NCBI GenBank assembly: GCA_964635845.1
Contig: CAZWNO010000058.1
Location: forward strand, 1-24,561
DNA length: 24,561 bases
Direction: 5' to 3'
Source: SZUA-365 sp964635845
Lineage (GTDB): Bacteria > Bacteroidota > Ignavibacteria > SZUA-365
This document shows positions 1-8,161 of the stretch, one piece after another (position 1 is the stretch's first letter; each line of letters opens with the position of its first letter). The notes under the pieces are model-generated. The model searched no databases, was not told the DNA's origin, and saw only the letters and a list, made by a program, of their open reading frames with translations. A program made the translations under genes and the position numbers.

Positions 1-32
1 CGGCCACATGGATAAACACCAGCACCCCGAAC

Positions 33-72
33 CGAACATCGGAACATTGGAGCATTGGAGCGTTGGGACATT
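33..72. repeat. Octamer tandem repeat, consensus GGARCATT, about 5 units
   Basis: Five consecutive 8-bp units (CGAACATC, GGAACATT, GGAGCATT, GGAGCGTT, GGGACATT) lie in the non-coding sequence downstream of the minus-strand peptidase gene. The units differ by one or two changes each, so this is a decayed tandem array. I see no gene in 1-131. It is the first of four short-unit repeat tracts in this window. Confidence 0.75.
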
Positions 73-131
73 GATCCCCGTCCAGGAGGCTTCGGCGTAT
101 TGCCAAAAGCATATTGTCCGATGGAGTGGCG

Positions 132-1307
132 CTACAGTCCGAGTTTGCCGCGGATATCTCCAGGAATCGCGTTTTTGTTCAGCATGATGGACATTGTCTT
201 GTACGCGACGAATGGTGCGGAAGCGTAGAACCAACCATTGTACTTGCTGTTGTTCAGTCCCCAGGAGTTCTTGACGTAATAGTACTTCGCACTGTNNNNN
301 NNNNNAAAAATGTTCCCAAACTGATCTTTTGCATAACCGGTGATGTGCATTCCGTGATCGTCGGTGGTCGCATAGTTGTCGAAGGCGGCCTGGCGCATCT
401 CCTGCGTGATGGTCTTTTCCGGACCCGGAGTGAGAAAGACACTGTCCGCTTCACCCTTCGACATGTCGTCCCAATCCTTCAGGGGCACGATGGCGATGCC
501 CTTCCTGAAGTTGAATCCCTTCTCGCTGTTGTCGCTGGCCCAGGCCACGGTGTAGCCCGACTCGATGGCGTGATCGATCGTGCGCATCAGCTCGTCGACC
601 GGCAGGTTGTACACGGCACCGAAATCCCAGTTGTCCGGCACCTCGAGCACGAACGGGCGATAGAAGGGATGGTGCGTGTAGGAGGATAAAAGGACGTAGT
701 CGTCTGGATTGAGCCCGAGCACCTCGTCCGCGTAGCCGCGCGGCGAATACTGCTTTCCCTTCCAGGAAAATTTCTCCGGTACCGGGCCGAGGTAGGCATC
801 GAGTATGCCCTGCAGTCCCCGGTGCCAGGCGGTGCTGAGTTTCCCGTTGCCGTTCTTGACGACCGCATCCACGTATCCGCGCAGCACGGCGTCGAGTTCG
901 TTGTGCATGTGCTTCTCCGACCCGTACGAAAGCCCGGGATAGGCCTCCTCCGGCACCATGCCGAGGTCCCCGAGAATCGCGGGCACGTCATTGAACGCCC
1001 CGCCCCCGGCCATGGTGGCGCTGCCGTGCAGGCGCACGTACTTCCGCGCCTTGCGCTCGTACACGTTCCGCACGATGAACATTTCCGAGAGATCGAATTC
1101 CTCCTTTCCCATCCGCAGCAGCTCGGATTCCAGCAGCGAGATCGCCGAAAAGCTCCAGCATGTGCTGGTCCGGAACTGGTTCTTCACCGGTGTGGCCGCG
1201 AGCGATTTCACCATGGTGAAACGGTAGCCGCTGGAGTCCGTTTCCTGGGCGCTCGTGAATGCGGTCGTCAGCATGAGAAGCAAGGGGAGGAGGATTATGC
1301 GTTTCAT
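132..1307 (-). CDS. Exported C1-family cysteine peptidase (aminopeptidase C / bleomycin hydrolase-like), interrupted by assembly gap
   Basis: Predicted papain-fold cysteine peptidase of the PepC/bleomycin hydrolase group, hydrolysing peptides. The 391-codon frame has the full catalytic set: Gln44 and Cys50 in a QFRTSTCWSFS motif, His318 in HGMH, and Asn347 in KNSWG. It starts with a signal peptide (MKRIILLPLLLMLTTAFTSA, cut before Gln21), so it acts in the periplasm or outside, unlike the cytoplasmic PepC enzymes. At 391 residues it is shorter than the roughly 440-480 typical of cytoplasmic members. Ten Ns at 296-305 replace residues 335-338, just before the KNSWG motif. The frame is the same on both sides, so the gene is probably intact in the organism, but the true number of missing residues is unknown. 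It lies downstream of dgt on the same strand with a 96-bp gap and a promoter-like motif at 1331-1340, so it may have its own transcript. Confidence 0.88.
   Translation of the reverse strand: MKRIILLPLLLMLTTAFTSAQETDSSGYRFTMVKSLAATPVKNQFRTSTCWSFSAISLLESELLRMGKEEFDLSEMFIVRNVYERKARKYVRLHGSATMAGGGAFNDVPAILGDLGMVPEEAYPGLSYGSEKHMHNELDAVLRGYVDAVVKNGNGKLSTAWHRGLQGILDAYLGPVPEKFSWKGKQYSPRGYADEVLGLNPDDYVLLSSYTHHPFYRPFVLEVPDNWDFGAVYNLPVDELMRTIDHAIESGYTVAWASDNSEKGFNFRKGIAIVPLKDWDDMSKGEADSVFLTPGPEKTITQEMRQAAFDNYATTDDHGMHITGYAKDQFGNIFXXXXSAKYYYVKNSWGLNNSKYNGWFYASAPFVAYKTMSIMLNKNAIPGDIRGKLGL
296..305. other. Assembly gap (10 N)
   Basis: Ten consecutive Ns inside the C1 peptidase gene. The length is probably a placeholder rather than a measurement. 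Comparison with the usual spacing in this family (GIAKDxNGxxYxxVKNSWG) suggests the real interval could be shorter or even an unrecognised overlap, because the two flanks together already hold more residues than the family normally has here. Confidence 0.98.
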
Positions 1308-1330
1308 TGGATCTGATGAAGTGGTTTGTT

Positions 1331-1340
1331 GAAGAGTACG
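1331..1340 (-). promoter_or_regulatory. Promoter-like motif CGTACTCTTC upstream of the C1 peptidase
   Basis: Read on the minus strand, CGTACTCTTC ends 23 nt before the peptidase ATG. It fits the pattern CGTAYYNTWC also found before lptD, dsbD and fni, and resembles the Bacteroidota -7 element (TAnnTTTG). I find no convincing TTG-type -33 box at the usual distance, so this is the weakest of the four exact matches. Confidence 0.3.
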
Positions 1341-1362
1341 GGTTATTGGATCGAAGGCCGGT

Positions 1363-1394
1363 GGCAGGAGAATAGTGAGCCGGATTCTCCCGCC
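1363..1394 (-). terminator. Imperfect hairpin downstream of dgt
   Basis: GGCAGGAGAAT at 1363-1373 and ATTCTCCCGCC at 1384-1394 pair in 10 of 11 positions around a 10-nt loop, just after the dgt stop on the minus strand. No T-run follows, so a classical Rho-independent terminator is not shown. It may be an mRNA 3'-end structure or a processing site. Confidence 0.35.
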
Positions 1395-1403
1395 GGTTGA
1401 TGC

Positions 1404-2810
1404 CTACACGCGGTCGAAGAGAGACCCGCTCCCCGGCTGGAACAGCCGATTGTGCATGCGCTCGGCGTAGGTGTCCGTCATTCCCGCGATGTAGTCGGCG
1501 AGCACGCGCAGGCGCGCGGGCTCGTCGTGCGCTTCGCGGAGCAGGTGGCCATGCTTTCCGCCGAGCAGTTCCGGGGATTGATGCAGCGCTTCGAACATGC
1601 GCTGGATGATGATGCCGCCGCGGTATTCGAGGCTCTGCACGGCGGGACCATTGATCACGTGATCGTACACGGAGTCCTTCAGCGCGTCGAGCACCATGCG
1701 ATGATCGGGCGGAAGGGTGATGTTCCACCGGAGCCGCGGGTGCTCGAACCCGTCGTCCGCCTGCAGCTCGGCGGCGGAGATCAGCATGCTGATGAGCGCC
1801 GATGCCGCGCCCTTCTTCTCATGCACCGCGTCGCGGCTGCCGCTGCCCGCGCCGCGCGCCATCTGCACGATCAGCTGCGTGTAGCGATCGTGCACCGCCG
1901 GATCGTCGAAGCGCGCGCGGTCGAGATACCCGATGATCCGGTCAGGAGTGATGAGTTTCGAGAAGAATGCGTCCTCCACGTCGTGCGTGCCATAGGCGAT
2001 GTCGTCGGCAAGTTCGACGATGCTCGCCTCGAGGGTCTTGTGCCGTGTCCGCGAGTGCTTTCCGTTTCTGCGTTCGATGCTCAGAAAGCGTTCGCGGTCG
2101 CGCGCGGGGAAGGGGGCGAGCAGCCAGTCGAGCAGCGCGGCTTCCTCGTTATGGATGCACTTCGGCGGCGCCCAGGGTTTGAAGGGCGGACATGGGGCTT
2201 CCGCGGGATACGCGGCGGTATTCACGAGGTCGGCGTAGGGGCCGGGATATTTCAACACTGCCTGCAGCGTTGCGCGGGTGAGGTTGAGGCCGTGGCGCTC
2301 GCCATGCGCCTCGAGCGTGTCGTTGCTCAGCAGGCGGAGCGTCTGCCCGTTCCCTTCGAAACCGTTGTCGCGGCCGGGCCAGCGTGTCCACACGCAATGA
2401 TTCAGCGCTTCCTCCCCGCGGTGGCCGAAGGGCGGGTGTCCCAGATCGTGCGCGAGACAGGCGGCTTCGATCAGGCTCGTGTCGACGGGGCCCCCGAGCG
2501 GCTCGAACTCCTCCTTCACCGTGCCGAGCGGATAGCCCGGCCAGATCAGCCGGTTCACGACCGCCGCGAGTCCGCGTCCGAGATTGCTTACCTCGAGCGA
2601 ATGCGTCAGCCGCGTGCGCAGGAATTCGGATTCGTTGAGTGCGAATATCTGCGTCTTCGACTGCAGGCGCCGGAAGGAAAAACTGTGGATGATGCGCGCC
2701 CGGTCCCGTTCGAAGGGATCGCGATGTTCGCCCGCGCGCGCTGTCGCCCCGCCGAGGCGCTCGCTGTCTTCGGCATGATACAGTGGTGAGATATGGTAGA
2801 ACGGATGCAT
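1404..2810 (-). CDS. dgt: Deoxyguanosinetriphosphate triphosphohydrolase (dGTPase, HD superfamily)
   Basis: Cytoplasmic HD-domain hydrolase converting dGTP (often other dNTPs too) to the deoxynucleoside plus triphosphate, helping to balance dNTP pools. The 468-residue protein starts with the conserved FERDRARIIHSFSFRRLQSKTQIF segment (residues about 33-56), followed by RTRLTHS with His70, the HD pair His121-Asp122 in LAHDLGHPPFGH, and a distal ELADDIAYGTHDVED segment whose Asp269/270 completes the metal site. Length and motif order fit the Dgt family. The ATG at 2810 gives 32 residues ahead of the first conserved block, as expected. It is transcribed divergently from lptD. A CGTACTTTG sequence (minus strand, 2816-2824) sits only 5 nt before the ATG, which would imply an almost leaderless message if it is the promoter. 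Function assignment is firm; in vivo substrate preference is not visible. Confidence 0.95.
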   Translation of the reverse strand: MHPFYHISPLYHAEDSERLGGATARAGEHRDPFERDRARIIHSFSFRRLQSKTQIFALNESEFLRTRLTHSLEVSNLGRGLAAVVNRLIWPGYPLGTVKEEFEPLGGPVDTSLIEAACLAHDLGHPPFGHRGEEALNHCVWTRWPGRDNGFEGNGQTLRLLSNDTLEAHGERHGLNLTRATLQAVLKYPGPYADLVNTAAYPAEAPCPPFKPWAPPKCIHNEEAALLDWLLAPFPARDRERFLSIERRNGKHSRTRHKTLEASIVELADDIAYGTHDVEDAFFSKLITPDRIIGYLDRARFDDPAVHDRYTQLIVQMARGAGSGSRDAVHEKKGAASALISMLISAAELQADDGFEHPRLRWNITLPPDHRMVLDALKDSVYDHVINGPAVQSLEYRGGIIIQRMFEALHQSPELLGGKHGHLLREAHDEPARLRVLADYIAGMTDTYAERMHNRLFQPGSGSLFDRV

Positions 2811-2864
2811 TGCATCAAAGTACGGAAAAACCGCAACTGTCGGTACGGGTCGTGAGATTCGCCG

Positions 2865-2895
2865 TTTCTCCGCACAAGCCGATTTCGTACCTTAC
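2865..2895 (+). promoter_or_regulatory. Candidate Bacteroidota-type promoter of lptD
   Basis: CGTACCTTAC at 2886-2895 matches the shared CGTAYYNTWC pattern. A TTTC at 2865-2868 begins 23 bp before the TA, close to the spacing known between TTTG (-33) and TAnnTTTG (-7) boxes in Bacteroidota promoters. It lies 61 bp before the chosen lptD start and in the divergent region shared with dgt. Confidence 0.4.
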
Positions 2896-2956
2896 CACGA
2901 TCCGATTTCCGCGGATGCGGCGGCGCCGTGCGCTCCGCGGATGGGACCACGCATAC

Positions 2957-5788
2957 GTGAAAGACGCAATCCATATCGTGACCTGCATCATCGCGCTTCT
3001 TGCGGGCGGTGCTGCGCTGCCGCATGTTTCGCACGCGCAGATCCTGCCCGACAGCAGCACCGCCGTGGATTCGCCCGGCCGCATACGCATCGCCGGCGAT
3101 TCGCTCGGTCGCACACGCGTCGCCGGCGATTCGCTCGGCCGCGCAGGCGTCGCCGACGATTCGCTCGGCCGCGCAGGCGTCGCCGACGATTCGCTCGAGG
3201 CGCTCGCGCCGGATTCCCTCCGGAGCCTTGATTCCCTGCGCATGGAAAGCGACAGCCTGACGCTCTTCGCGCGGAACGACGCGGTAGACACGATCATCAC
3301 CTACAAGGCGCAGGATTCGGTGTACTATGTCCTCGACGACAAGAAGATGCACCTGTACACCGAGGCGGCGATCGACTACGGCCAGACCGCGGTCCGCGCT
3401 GCTCGCATCACCGTGAACTGGGACAAGTCGACAATCGAGGCGAGCGGTGTGCCGGATTCCTCCGCCGGCGGAAAACTGAAGGGGACGCCGGTGCTCAAGG
3501 AGGGCGCGGACGAGTATACCGGCGAGGCAATGACCTTCAATTTCAAGACCGAGAAGGGGGTGATCACGCGGGGAGAGACGGCCATCGACGACGGCTTCTA
3601 CCTCGGCGAACGCATCAAGCGGAATTCCGCGGACGAGTATTTCATCGGCGGCGGGCGTTACACCACCTGCGACAATCCCGATCACAGGCATTACTACTTC
3701 GGTTCGGCGGAAATGAAATTCGTCCCGGACGAAGTCGTGGTCGCGCGGCCGATCACGTTCTACGTCGAGGACATCCCGCTGCTCTGGCTGCCCTTCGCGG
3801 TGATCCCCACAAGCAAGGGGCGCAGTTCCGGCATCCTTGTCCCCGCGTTCGGACAGAGTCCCACGCGCGGGCGCTACCTGCTGCGCGGCGGGTACTACCT
3901 GGCGATGAGCGATTACTGGGATCTGTCGCTGACCGGCGACGTCTACTCCAAGGGCGGTTACCTCCTGCGCAGCGACGTCCGCTACGCGTTGCGCTACAAT
4001 TTCTCGGGTTCGATCTCCGCCACCTACGGAAGGCAGACCTACTACATCGGTGACGTGATTTCTCCCGACGATCAGCCGGGGACGGACTGGAGCCTGTCGA
4101 TCACGCACAACCAGGAGATCGATCCCAGCTCGCAGCTGAACGTCAATTTCTCCTTTCTCACGAATTCCTACTATCAGAAATACAGCAACAACATCAACGA
4201 ACTGCTGAAGCAGAACGCCCGATCCGCCGCGCTGTACACCAAGAACTGGGAAGGGACGAGCCGCAGCATGTCGCTCGGCATCACGCGGGATCAGAACCTG
4301 GTCAACGGCACCTACACGATGTCGCTGCCCGATCTTTCCTTCAATCAGTCGCAGATCTACCCGTTCCGCAGCGACGCCGGTTTCGGCGACCAGGCCTGGT
4401 ATGAGATGATAGGCTTCAACTACAGCGGAAAGGCGCTCAACCGCATCGAGCTGAAGGAGTACAGCACAGAGGAATACGACTCGACGAAGAACGAATTCGT
4501 GAAGGCGAAGGAACGCTTCGACCGGCGCGGCATGAAGCATTCGGTTTCGCTTCTCGCCACGCCGAAATTCGGCTTCTTCACGATCTCGCCGAATTTTTCC
4601 TACGACGAAGTCTGGTACGATCACCGGCTCGAGCACTATTACGATGCAGCCGATTCCACGGTGCAGGCGCGCGATGTCAGCGGATTCTTCACGTACCGTA
4701 CCTTCCGCGCGAGCCTGACCGCCAGCACGAAGCTGTACGGCATGCTCGAACCCAATGCTTTCGGCATCGTGGGCATCCGGCACACGCTGCAGCCCTCGGT
4801 CAGCTACATCTGGAACCCGGATTTCTCGAAGGAGAGCTGGGGATACTACCAGAGCTACGTCGACAGCACGGGCAGCGACGTGCGCTACGATCCGTACTCA
4901 GGTTTCTCGTACCGGCCGGGCGAAGTGTTCGGCGGCGTGGGCGCCGGAGAGTCACAGACCATCGGGATGAGCCTGTCCAATATCTTCGAGATGAAGCTCG
5001 AGCCGCGCGCGGACGACACCACGCAGACGCCCCGGAAATTCCAGCTCTTCACGCTGCAGGCGAGTTCGAATTACAACATGGTCAAGGACAGCATGAAGCT
5101 CGCGCCGGTGAATCTTAACTTCCGTACGAGCATCCAGGGTCTGCTCGACATCTACGGCAGTGCGACCTTCTCGCCTTACGTGTGGCAGAATTCCGTCTAC
5201 GAGACCGATTCTACCGGCGTGCGCCGCACCGTCGTCCGCGGAGGGGATATCGACCGCTACCTCTGGGATCAGGAGGGAGCGGGGATCGCGCGCCTGACGT
5301 ATTTCAGCATCAACCTCTCCACGACGATCTCGAGCGACATGTTCAAGTCTGCGGCCGCGAAATCGGACACCGCGCTGCAGGTATCGGACGAAGAAGAGGA
5401 AGGGCGCGCGCGTACAGTGACGCTCGATCCGAAGGCGCCGTACAATTTCAGCATTCCGTGGAACCTCTCGCTCGGCTACGACTACACGATGAGCCAGTTC
5501 AATCCCGAACAGAAGACGCGGAACTCCGGATTGCGCGCGAACCTCACCTTCAGCCTCACACCGAGCCTGCATTTCACCGTGCGCGGGTACTACGACATCG
5601 TCAACAGGGAAATCGGCGCCCCGGAGATCAACATCCGCAAGGACCTGCACTGCTGGGAAATGGATTTCAACTGGGTGCCCACTGGTCCTCTCCGGAATTT
5701 CTACTTCGTGCTGCGGCTGAAGGCCGCGCAGCTGCAGGACATCAAGCTGGAGAAGCGCGGCTCGGGTCGCGAGGTGTACGGGTACTGA
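2957..5788 (+). CDS. lptD: LptD/OstA-like LPS-assembly outer-membrane protein with N-terminal DSL repeats
   Basis: Putative LPS-assembly protein, the outer-membrane translocon component that inserts lipopolysaccharide into the outer leaflet. From the GTG at 2957 the protein has 943 residues. It has a signal peptide ending in PHVSHA before Gln28, then a repetitive Asp-Ser-Leu-rich stretch (about residues 35-100). An OstA-type beta-jellyroll follows, visible as conserved pieces such as DKKMHLYTEAAIDYG, GGGRYTTCDNPDHRHYYF and the WLPFAVIP/SSGILVPAFG segment that leads into the barrel. The remaining 600 or so residues alternate aromatic and polar residues, as expected of a large beta-barrel, and end in Tyr. 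The start is uncertain: an in-frame ATG at 2915 would add a 14-residue basic extension (MRRRRALRGWDHAY), and the frame stays open to 2783. GTG was chosen because it places the signal peptide at the N-terminus. No lptE is seen nearby. Confidence 0.88.
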   Translation: MKDAIHIVTCIIALLAGGAALPHVSHAQILPDSSTAVDSPGRIRIAGDSLGRTRVAGDSLGRAGVADDSLGRAGVADDSLEALAPDSLRSLDSLRMESDSLTLFARNDAVDTIITYKAQDSVYYVLDDKKMHLYTEAAIDYGQTAVRAARITVNWDKSTIEASGVPDSSAGGKLKGTPVLKEGADEYTGEAMTFNFKTEKGVITRGETAIDDGFYLGERIKRNSADEYFIGGGRYTTCDNPDHRHYYFGSAEMKFVPDEVVVARPITFYVEDIPLLWLPFAVIPTSKGRSSGILVPAFGQSPTRGRYLLRGGYYLAMSDYWDLSLTGDVYSKGGYLLRSDVRYALRYNFSGSISATYGRQTYYIGDVISPDDQPGTDWSLSITHNQEIDPSSQLNVNFSFLTNSYYQKYSNNINELLKQNARSAALYTKNWEGTSRSMSLGITRDQNLVNGTYTMSLPDLSFNQSQIYPFRSDAGFGDQAWYEMIGFNYSGKALNRIELKEYSTEEYDSTKNEFVKAKERFDRRGMKHSVSLLATPKFGFFTISPNFSYDEVWYDHRLEHYYDAADSTVQARDVSGFFTYRTFRASLTASTKLYGMLEPNAFGIVGIRHTLQPSVSYIWNPDFSKESWGYYQSYVDSTGSDVRYDPYSGFSYRPGEVFGGVGAGESQTIGMSLSNIFEMKLEPRADDTTQTPRKFQLFTLQASSNYNMVKDSMKLAPVNLNFRTSIQGLLDIYGSATFSPYVWQNSVYETDSTGVRRTVVRGGDIDRYLWDQEGAGIARLTYFSINLSTTISSDMFKSAAAKSDTALQVSDEEEEGRARTVTLDPKAPYNFSIPWNLSLGYDYTMSQFNPEQKTRNSGLRANLTFSLTPSLHFTVRGYYDIVNREIGAPEINIRKDLHCWEMDFNWVPTGPLRNFYFVLRLKAAQLQDIKLEKRGSGREVYGY
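3061..3210 (+). repeat. 30-bp in-frame tandem repeat (10-residue A-G/D-DSLGR units) in lptD
   Basis: Five 30-bp units (3061-3090, 3091-3120, 3121-3150, 3151-3180, and a partly diverged 3181-3210) encode the consensus AxDSLGRxxV. The third and fourth units differ at a single base over 30 bp, so they are recent duplicates. The outer units have drifted. The array sits between the signal peptide and the OstA domain, an extended linker position where length change is likely tolerated. Confidence 0.9.
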
Positions 5789-5794
5789 CAGGTG

Positions 5795-5951
5795 AAGAGT
5801 AACCACAGATTACACGGATTACACAGATTGAATTTTCGAGGCGCATCTCGGATGTTCCGACGTTGACCCCACCTTCGGGGTACGCCCTCGGATTTCCGGG
5901 AAGCGCTCGAAGAATCAATCTGTGTAATCTGTGCAATCCGTGGTTACTCTT
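5795..5951. repeat. Large inverted repeat with GATTACAC-type arms between lptD and dsbD
   Basis: The arms at 5795-5831 and 5915-5951 are inverted copies matching at 34 of 37 positions, separated by an 83-bp spacer. Each arm contains a 9-bp internal period (RGATTACAC repeated, flanked by AAGAGTAACCAC). The spacer can form smaller hairpins, for example ACCCC/GGGGT around 5867-5882. Together this fills most of the 293-bp gene-free stretch from 5789 to 6081. It could act as a transcriptional end structure for lptD, or be a dispersed, possibly mobile, non-coding element. I see no reading frame in it worth calling. Confidence 0.9.
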
Positions 5952-6011
5952 AAATGCCGTTGCGGCAGAGTTCTGCGTCCTGACGACAGTCTCGTGCATC
6001 CTACTTTTTGC

Positions 6012-6043
6012 GTTGCCGCTGGCGACCGAAGTTCGTACTTTTC
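6012..6043 (+). promoter_or_regulatory. Candidate Bacteroidota-type promoter of dsbD
   Basis: CGTACTTTTC at 6034-6043 matches CGTAYYNTWC, and a GTTG at 6012-6015 lies 24 bp upstream of its TA, which is good -33/-7 spacing. The motif ends 38 nt before the dsbD ATG. A second GATTTCGTACC at 6055-6065 repeats the 11-mer at 2881-2891 in the lptD promoter region but lacks the distal TWC. Confidence 0.42.
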
Positions 6044-6081
6044 ATTAATTGACTGATTTCGTACCGGAAAACGATGCCCAA

Positions 6082-8088
6082 ATGACAAAAATCGCTGTGT
6101 TGATCCCGATCGTCGCTCTGTTGTCCATCCTGCTCACGTCCGGCGTCGCGGCACAGGAAGCCGCGAAATGGAGTGCGAAGCCGGTTGCCGCGACGGTCAA
6201 GGCCGGTGCGACCGTGGAAGTGAAAGTCACGGCCGACGTCATCGACGGTTGGCATATCTACTCGACCACGCCGCAGGAAGAGGGGCCGGTTCCCACCGAG
6301 ATCGCGTTTGCCAAGGGCGGCGCGTTCACGCGCACGGGGAAGATCCGGCAGCCGAAGCCGATTGTGAAGTACGACGAGAATTTCGGCATCGACACCGAGT
6401 ATTACGACAAGGACGTGACCTTCACCGTCACGGCAAAGGTAAAGGCGAACGCGAAACCGGGCGCGCAGAAGGCCGTCGTCGAAGTGACGTTCATGGCATG
6501 CAACGACCGCATGTGCCTGCCGCCGAAGACGGTCGAGGTCCCTTTCGACATCACGGTCGAAGCCGATGAGGCCGCGCTGCAATCCGTCGAGGAGGATGCG
6601 GCCGGAATCGCGGCGGCTGATTCCGTCGAGACTGCCGCGTCCGGTGCAGGGGAGAGCGCGGAGTCCGCGGGAGATGCCGGCGGCGAGGAGGAGGAATCCC
6701 TCGGATACGGCGATCAGCGGGACGTCGCGAAGGCGAAGGAGGAAGGGCTGTGGGCGTATATCGGACTCGCGATGTCCGTCGGCGCCCTCGCGCTGCTCAC
6801 GCCCTGCGTATTTCCGATGATTCCGATCACCGTCAGCTTTTTCACCAAGCGCGAGGCCGCCACGCGCTTCCAGTCCGTTCGCGACGCGCTCATCTATTCC
6901 TTCGGAATCATTTTCACCTTCACGGGCCTGGGGATACTGCTCGCGCTGATATTCGGCGCGTCGGGGATCAACAAATTCGCCGCGAATCCATGGATGAACC
7001 TCCTGATCGCGGCGGTGTTCATCGTCTTCGCGCTCAACCTGTTCGGTCTGTTCGAAATCGTCGTTCCGTCGGGAATACTGACGAAGCTGACGGTCGCCTC
7101 GGGCAGTGGCCAGGGCGTCGTGAGCCTCCTGCTCATGGGACTGACATTCACGCTGACGAGCTTCACCTGCACGGTGCCCTTCGTCGGCACGGTCATGGTC
7201 GCGGCTGCGGAAGGAGAGATCTGGTGGTCGATCGTTGGAATGCTCGCGTTCTCCACGGTGTTCGCACTGCCGTTCTTCCTGCTCGCGCTCTTCCCGTCGT
7301 GGATGAAATCCATGCCCAAGAGCGGCGGCTGGCTCAATTCCGTCAAGGTGACGATGGGTTTCCTCGAACTCGCGTTCGCGATGAAATTTCTCTCCAACGT
7401 CGATCTCATCTGGAGCATGGGAATCCTCAGCCGCGATCTCTTCCTGAGCTTCTGGGTCGGCATCGGCGCGCTGATCACGCTGTACCTGATCGGCACCTTC
7501 GAACTTCCGCACGACAGCAAGCTGGAGAAGGTCGGTGTGCTCCGGATGTTGTGGTCCATCTTCTTTTTCGGCGTCTCGATCTACCTGTTCACCGGGCTCA
7601 ACGACAAGCCGCTCGGCGAACTCGACGCCTTCCTCCCGCCCATGAACTACTCCGAAACGATCACGGCGGCATCGCTGGGCGACGCCGGGAAGATGGGAGG
7701 AGTGAAAACGGAGGAAACCACCTGGTATTCCGATTATGACGAAGCGCTCGAGGCGGCGAAGGCGGAATCCAAGCCCATCTTCATCGACTTCACCGGCTTC
7801 GCGTGCACGAACTGCCGCTGGATGGAGGCGAACATCTTTCCGCGCAAGGATGTGCAGGGATTGCTCGATCAGTTCGTCCGCGTCCGGCTGTATACCGACG
7901 GCCAGGGCGATGTCTACGACCGCAACCGTGCCTTCCAGCAATCCCGCTTCGGTACGGTCGCCCTGCCGCTCTATGTCACGATGTCGCCCGACGACCGGCA
8001 GCTCACGACTTTCCCCGGCCTGACCCGGAAGCCGGAGGAGTTCCTGCGGTTTCTCAAGGACGGATTGAGCAAGGCGGAAGGCGTGTAG
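6082..8088 (+). CDS. dsbD: DsbD-type thiol:disulfide interchange protein (periplasmic domain + CcdA-like membrane domain + thioredoxin domain)
   Basis: Inner-membrane protein that passes reducing power from cytoplasmic thioredoxin to periplasmic thiol proteins (disulfide isomerases, cytochrome c maturation). The 668-residue protein, numbered from the ATG at 6082, has a signal peptide cut before Gln25. An N-terminal DsbD-alpha-like domain follows with its cysteine pair Cys140/Cys145 (ACNDRMC). After an acidic, Ala-rich linker (about 160-215) comes an eight-helix-type membrane domain with Cys242 (LLTPCVFPMIPITVSFF) and Cys363 (TSFTCTVPFVG). The C-terminal thioredoxin-like domain has Cys575-x-x-Cys578 (FACTNCRW) and a cis-Pro at 629. 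All six redox cysteines are present, so it should be functional. An in-frame TTG at 6049 is possible, but the ATG gives the better signal peptide. It appears to be transcribed alone: 150 bp and a new promoter motif separate it from fni. Confidence 0.94.
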   Translation: MTKIAVLIPIVALLSILLTSGVAAQEAAKWSAKPVAATVKAGATVEVKVTADVIDGWHIYSTTPQEEGPVPTEIAFAKGGAFTRTGKIRQPKPIVKYDENFGIDTEYYDKDVTFTVTAKVKANAKPGAQKAVVEVTFMACNDRMCLPPKTVEVPFDITVEADEAALQSVEEDAAGIAAADSVETAASGAGESAESAGDAGGEEEESLGYGDQRDVAKAKEEGLWAYIGLAMSVGALALLTPCVFPMIPITVSFFTKREAATRFQSVRDALIYSFGIIFTFTGLGILLALIFGASGINKFAANPWMNLLIAAVFIVFALNLFGLFEIVVPSGILTKLTVASGSGQGVVSLLLMGLTFTLTSFTCTVPFVGTVMVAAAEGEIWWSIVGMLAFSTVFALPFFLLALFPSWMKSMPKSGGWLNSVKVTMGFLELAFAMKFLSNVDLIWSMGILSRDLFLSFWVGIGALITLYLIGTFELPHDSKLEKVGVLRMLWSIFFFGVSIYLFTGLNDKPLGELDAFLPPMNYSETITAASLGDAGKMGGVKTEETTWYSDYDEALEAAKAESKPIFIDFTGFACTNCRWMEANIFPRKDVQGLLDQFVRVRLYTDGQGDVYDRNRAFQQSRFGTVALPLYVTMSPDDRQLTTFPGLTRKPEEFLRFLKDGLSKAEGV

Positions 8089-8161
8089 GAGCACAGCGGA
8101 TCGCGTACCTCGCGAGGACGGCCGCATCCGGTGGTCGTTTTCGCTTTTTCCCCCATTCTTT

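Noticed and set aside
2783..2956. Upstream extension of lptD to an ATG at 2783
   Set aside because: It would overlap the 5' end of dgt and the promoter-like motif, and would put a 58-residue basic stretch before the signal peptide.
2606..4783. A 725-codon minus-strand frame over lptD and the 5' end of dgt
   Set aside because: It overlaps two well-supported genes, and its translation contains repeats only because it reads the 30-bp lptD repeat backwards.
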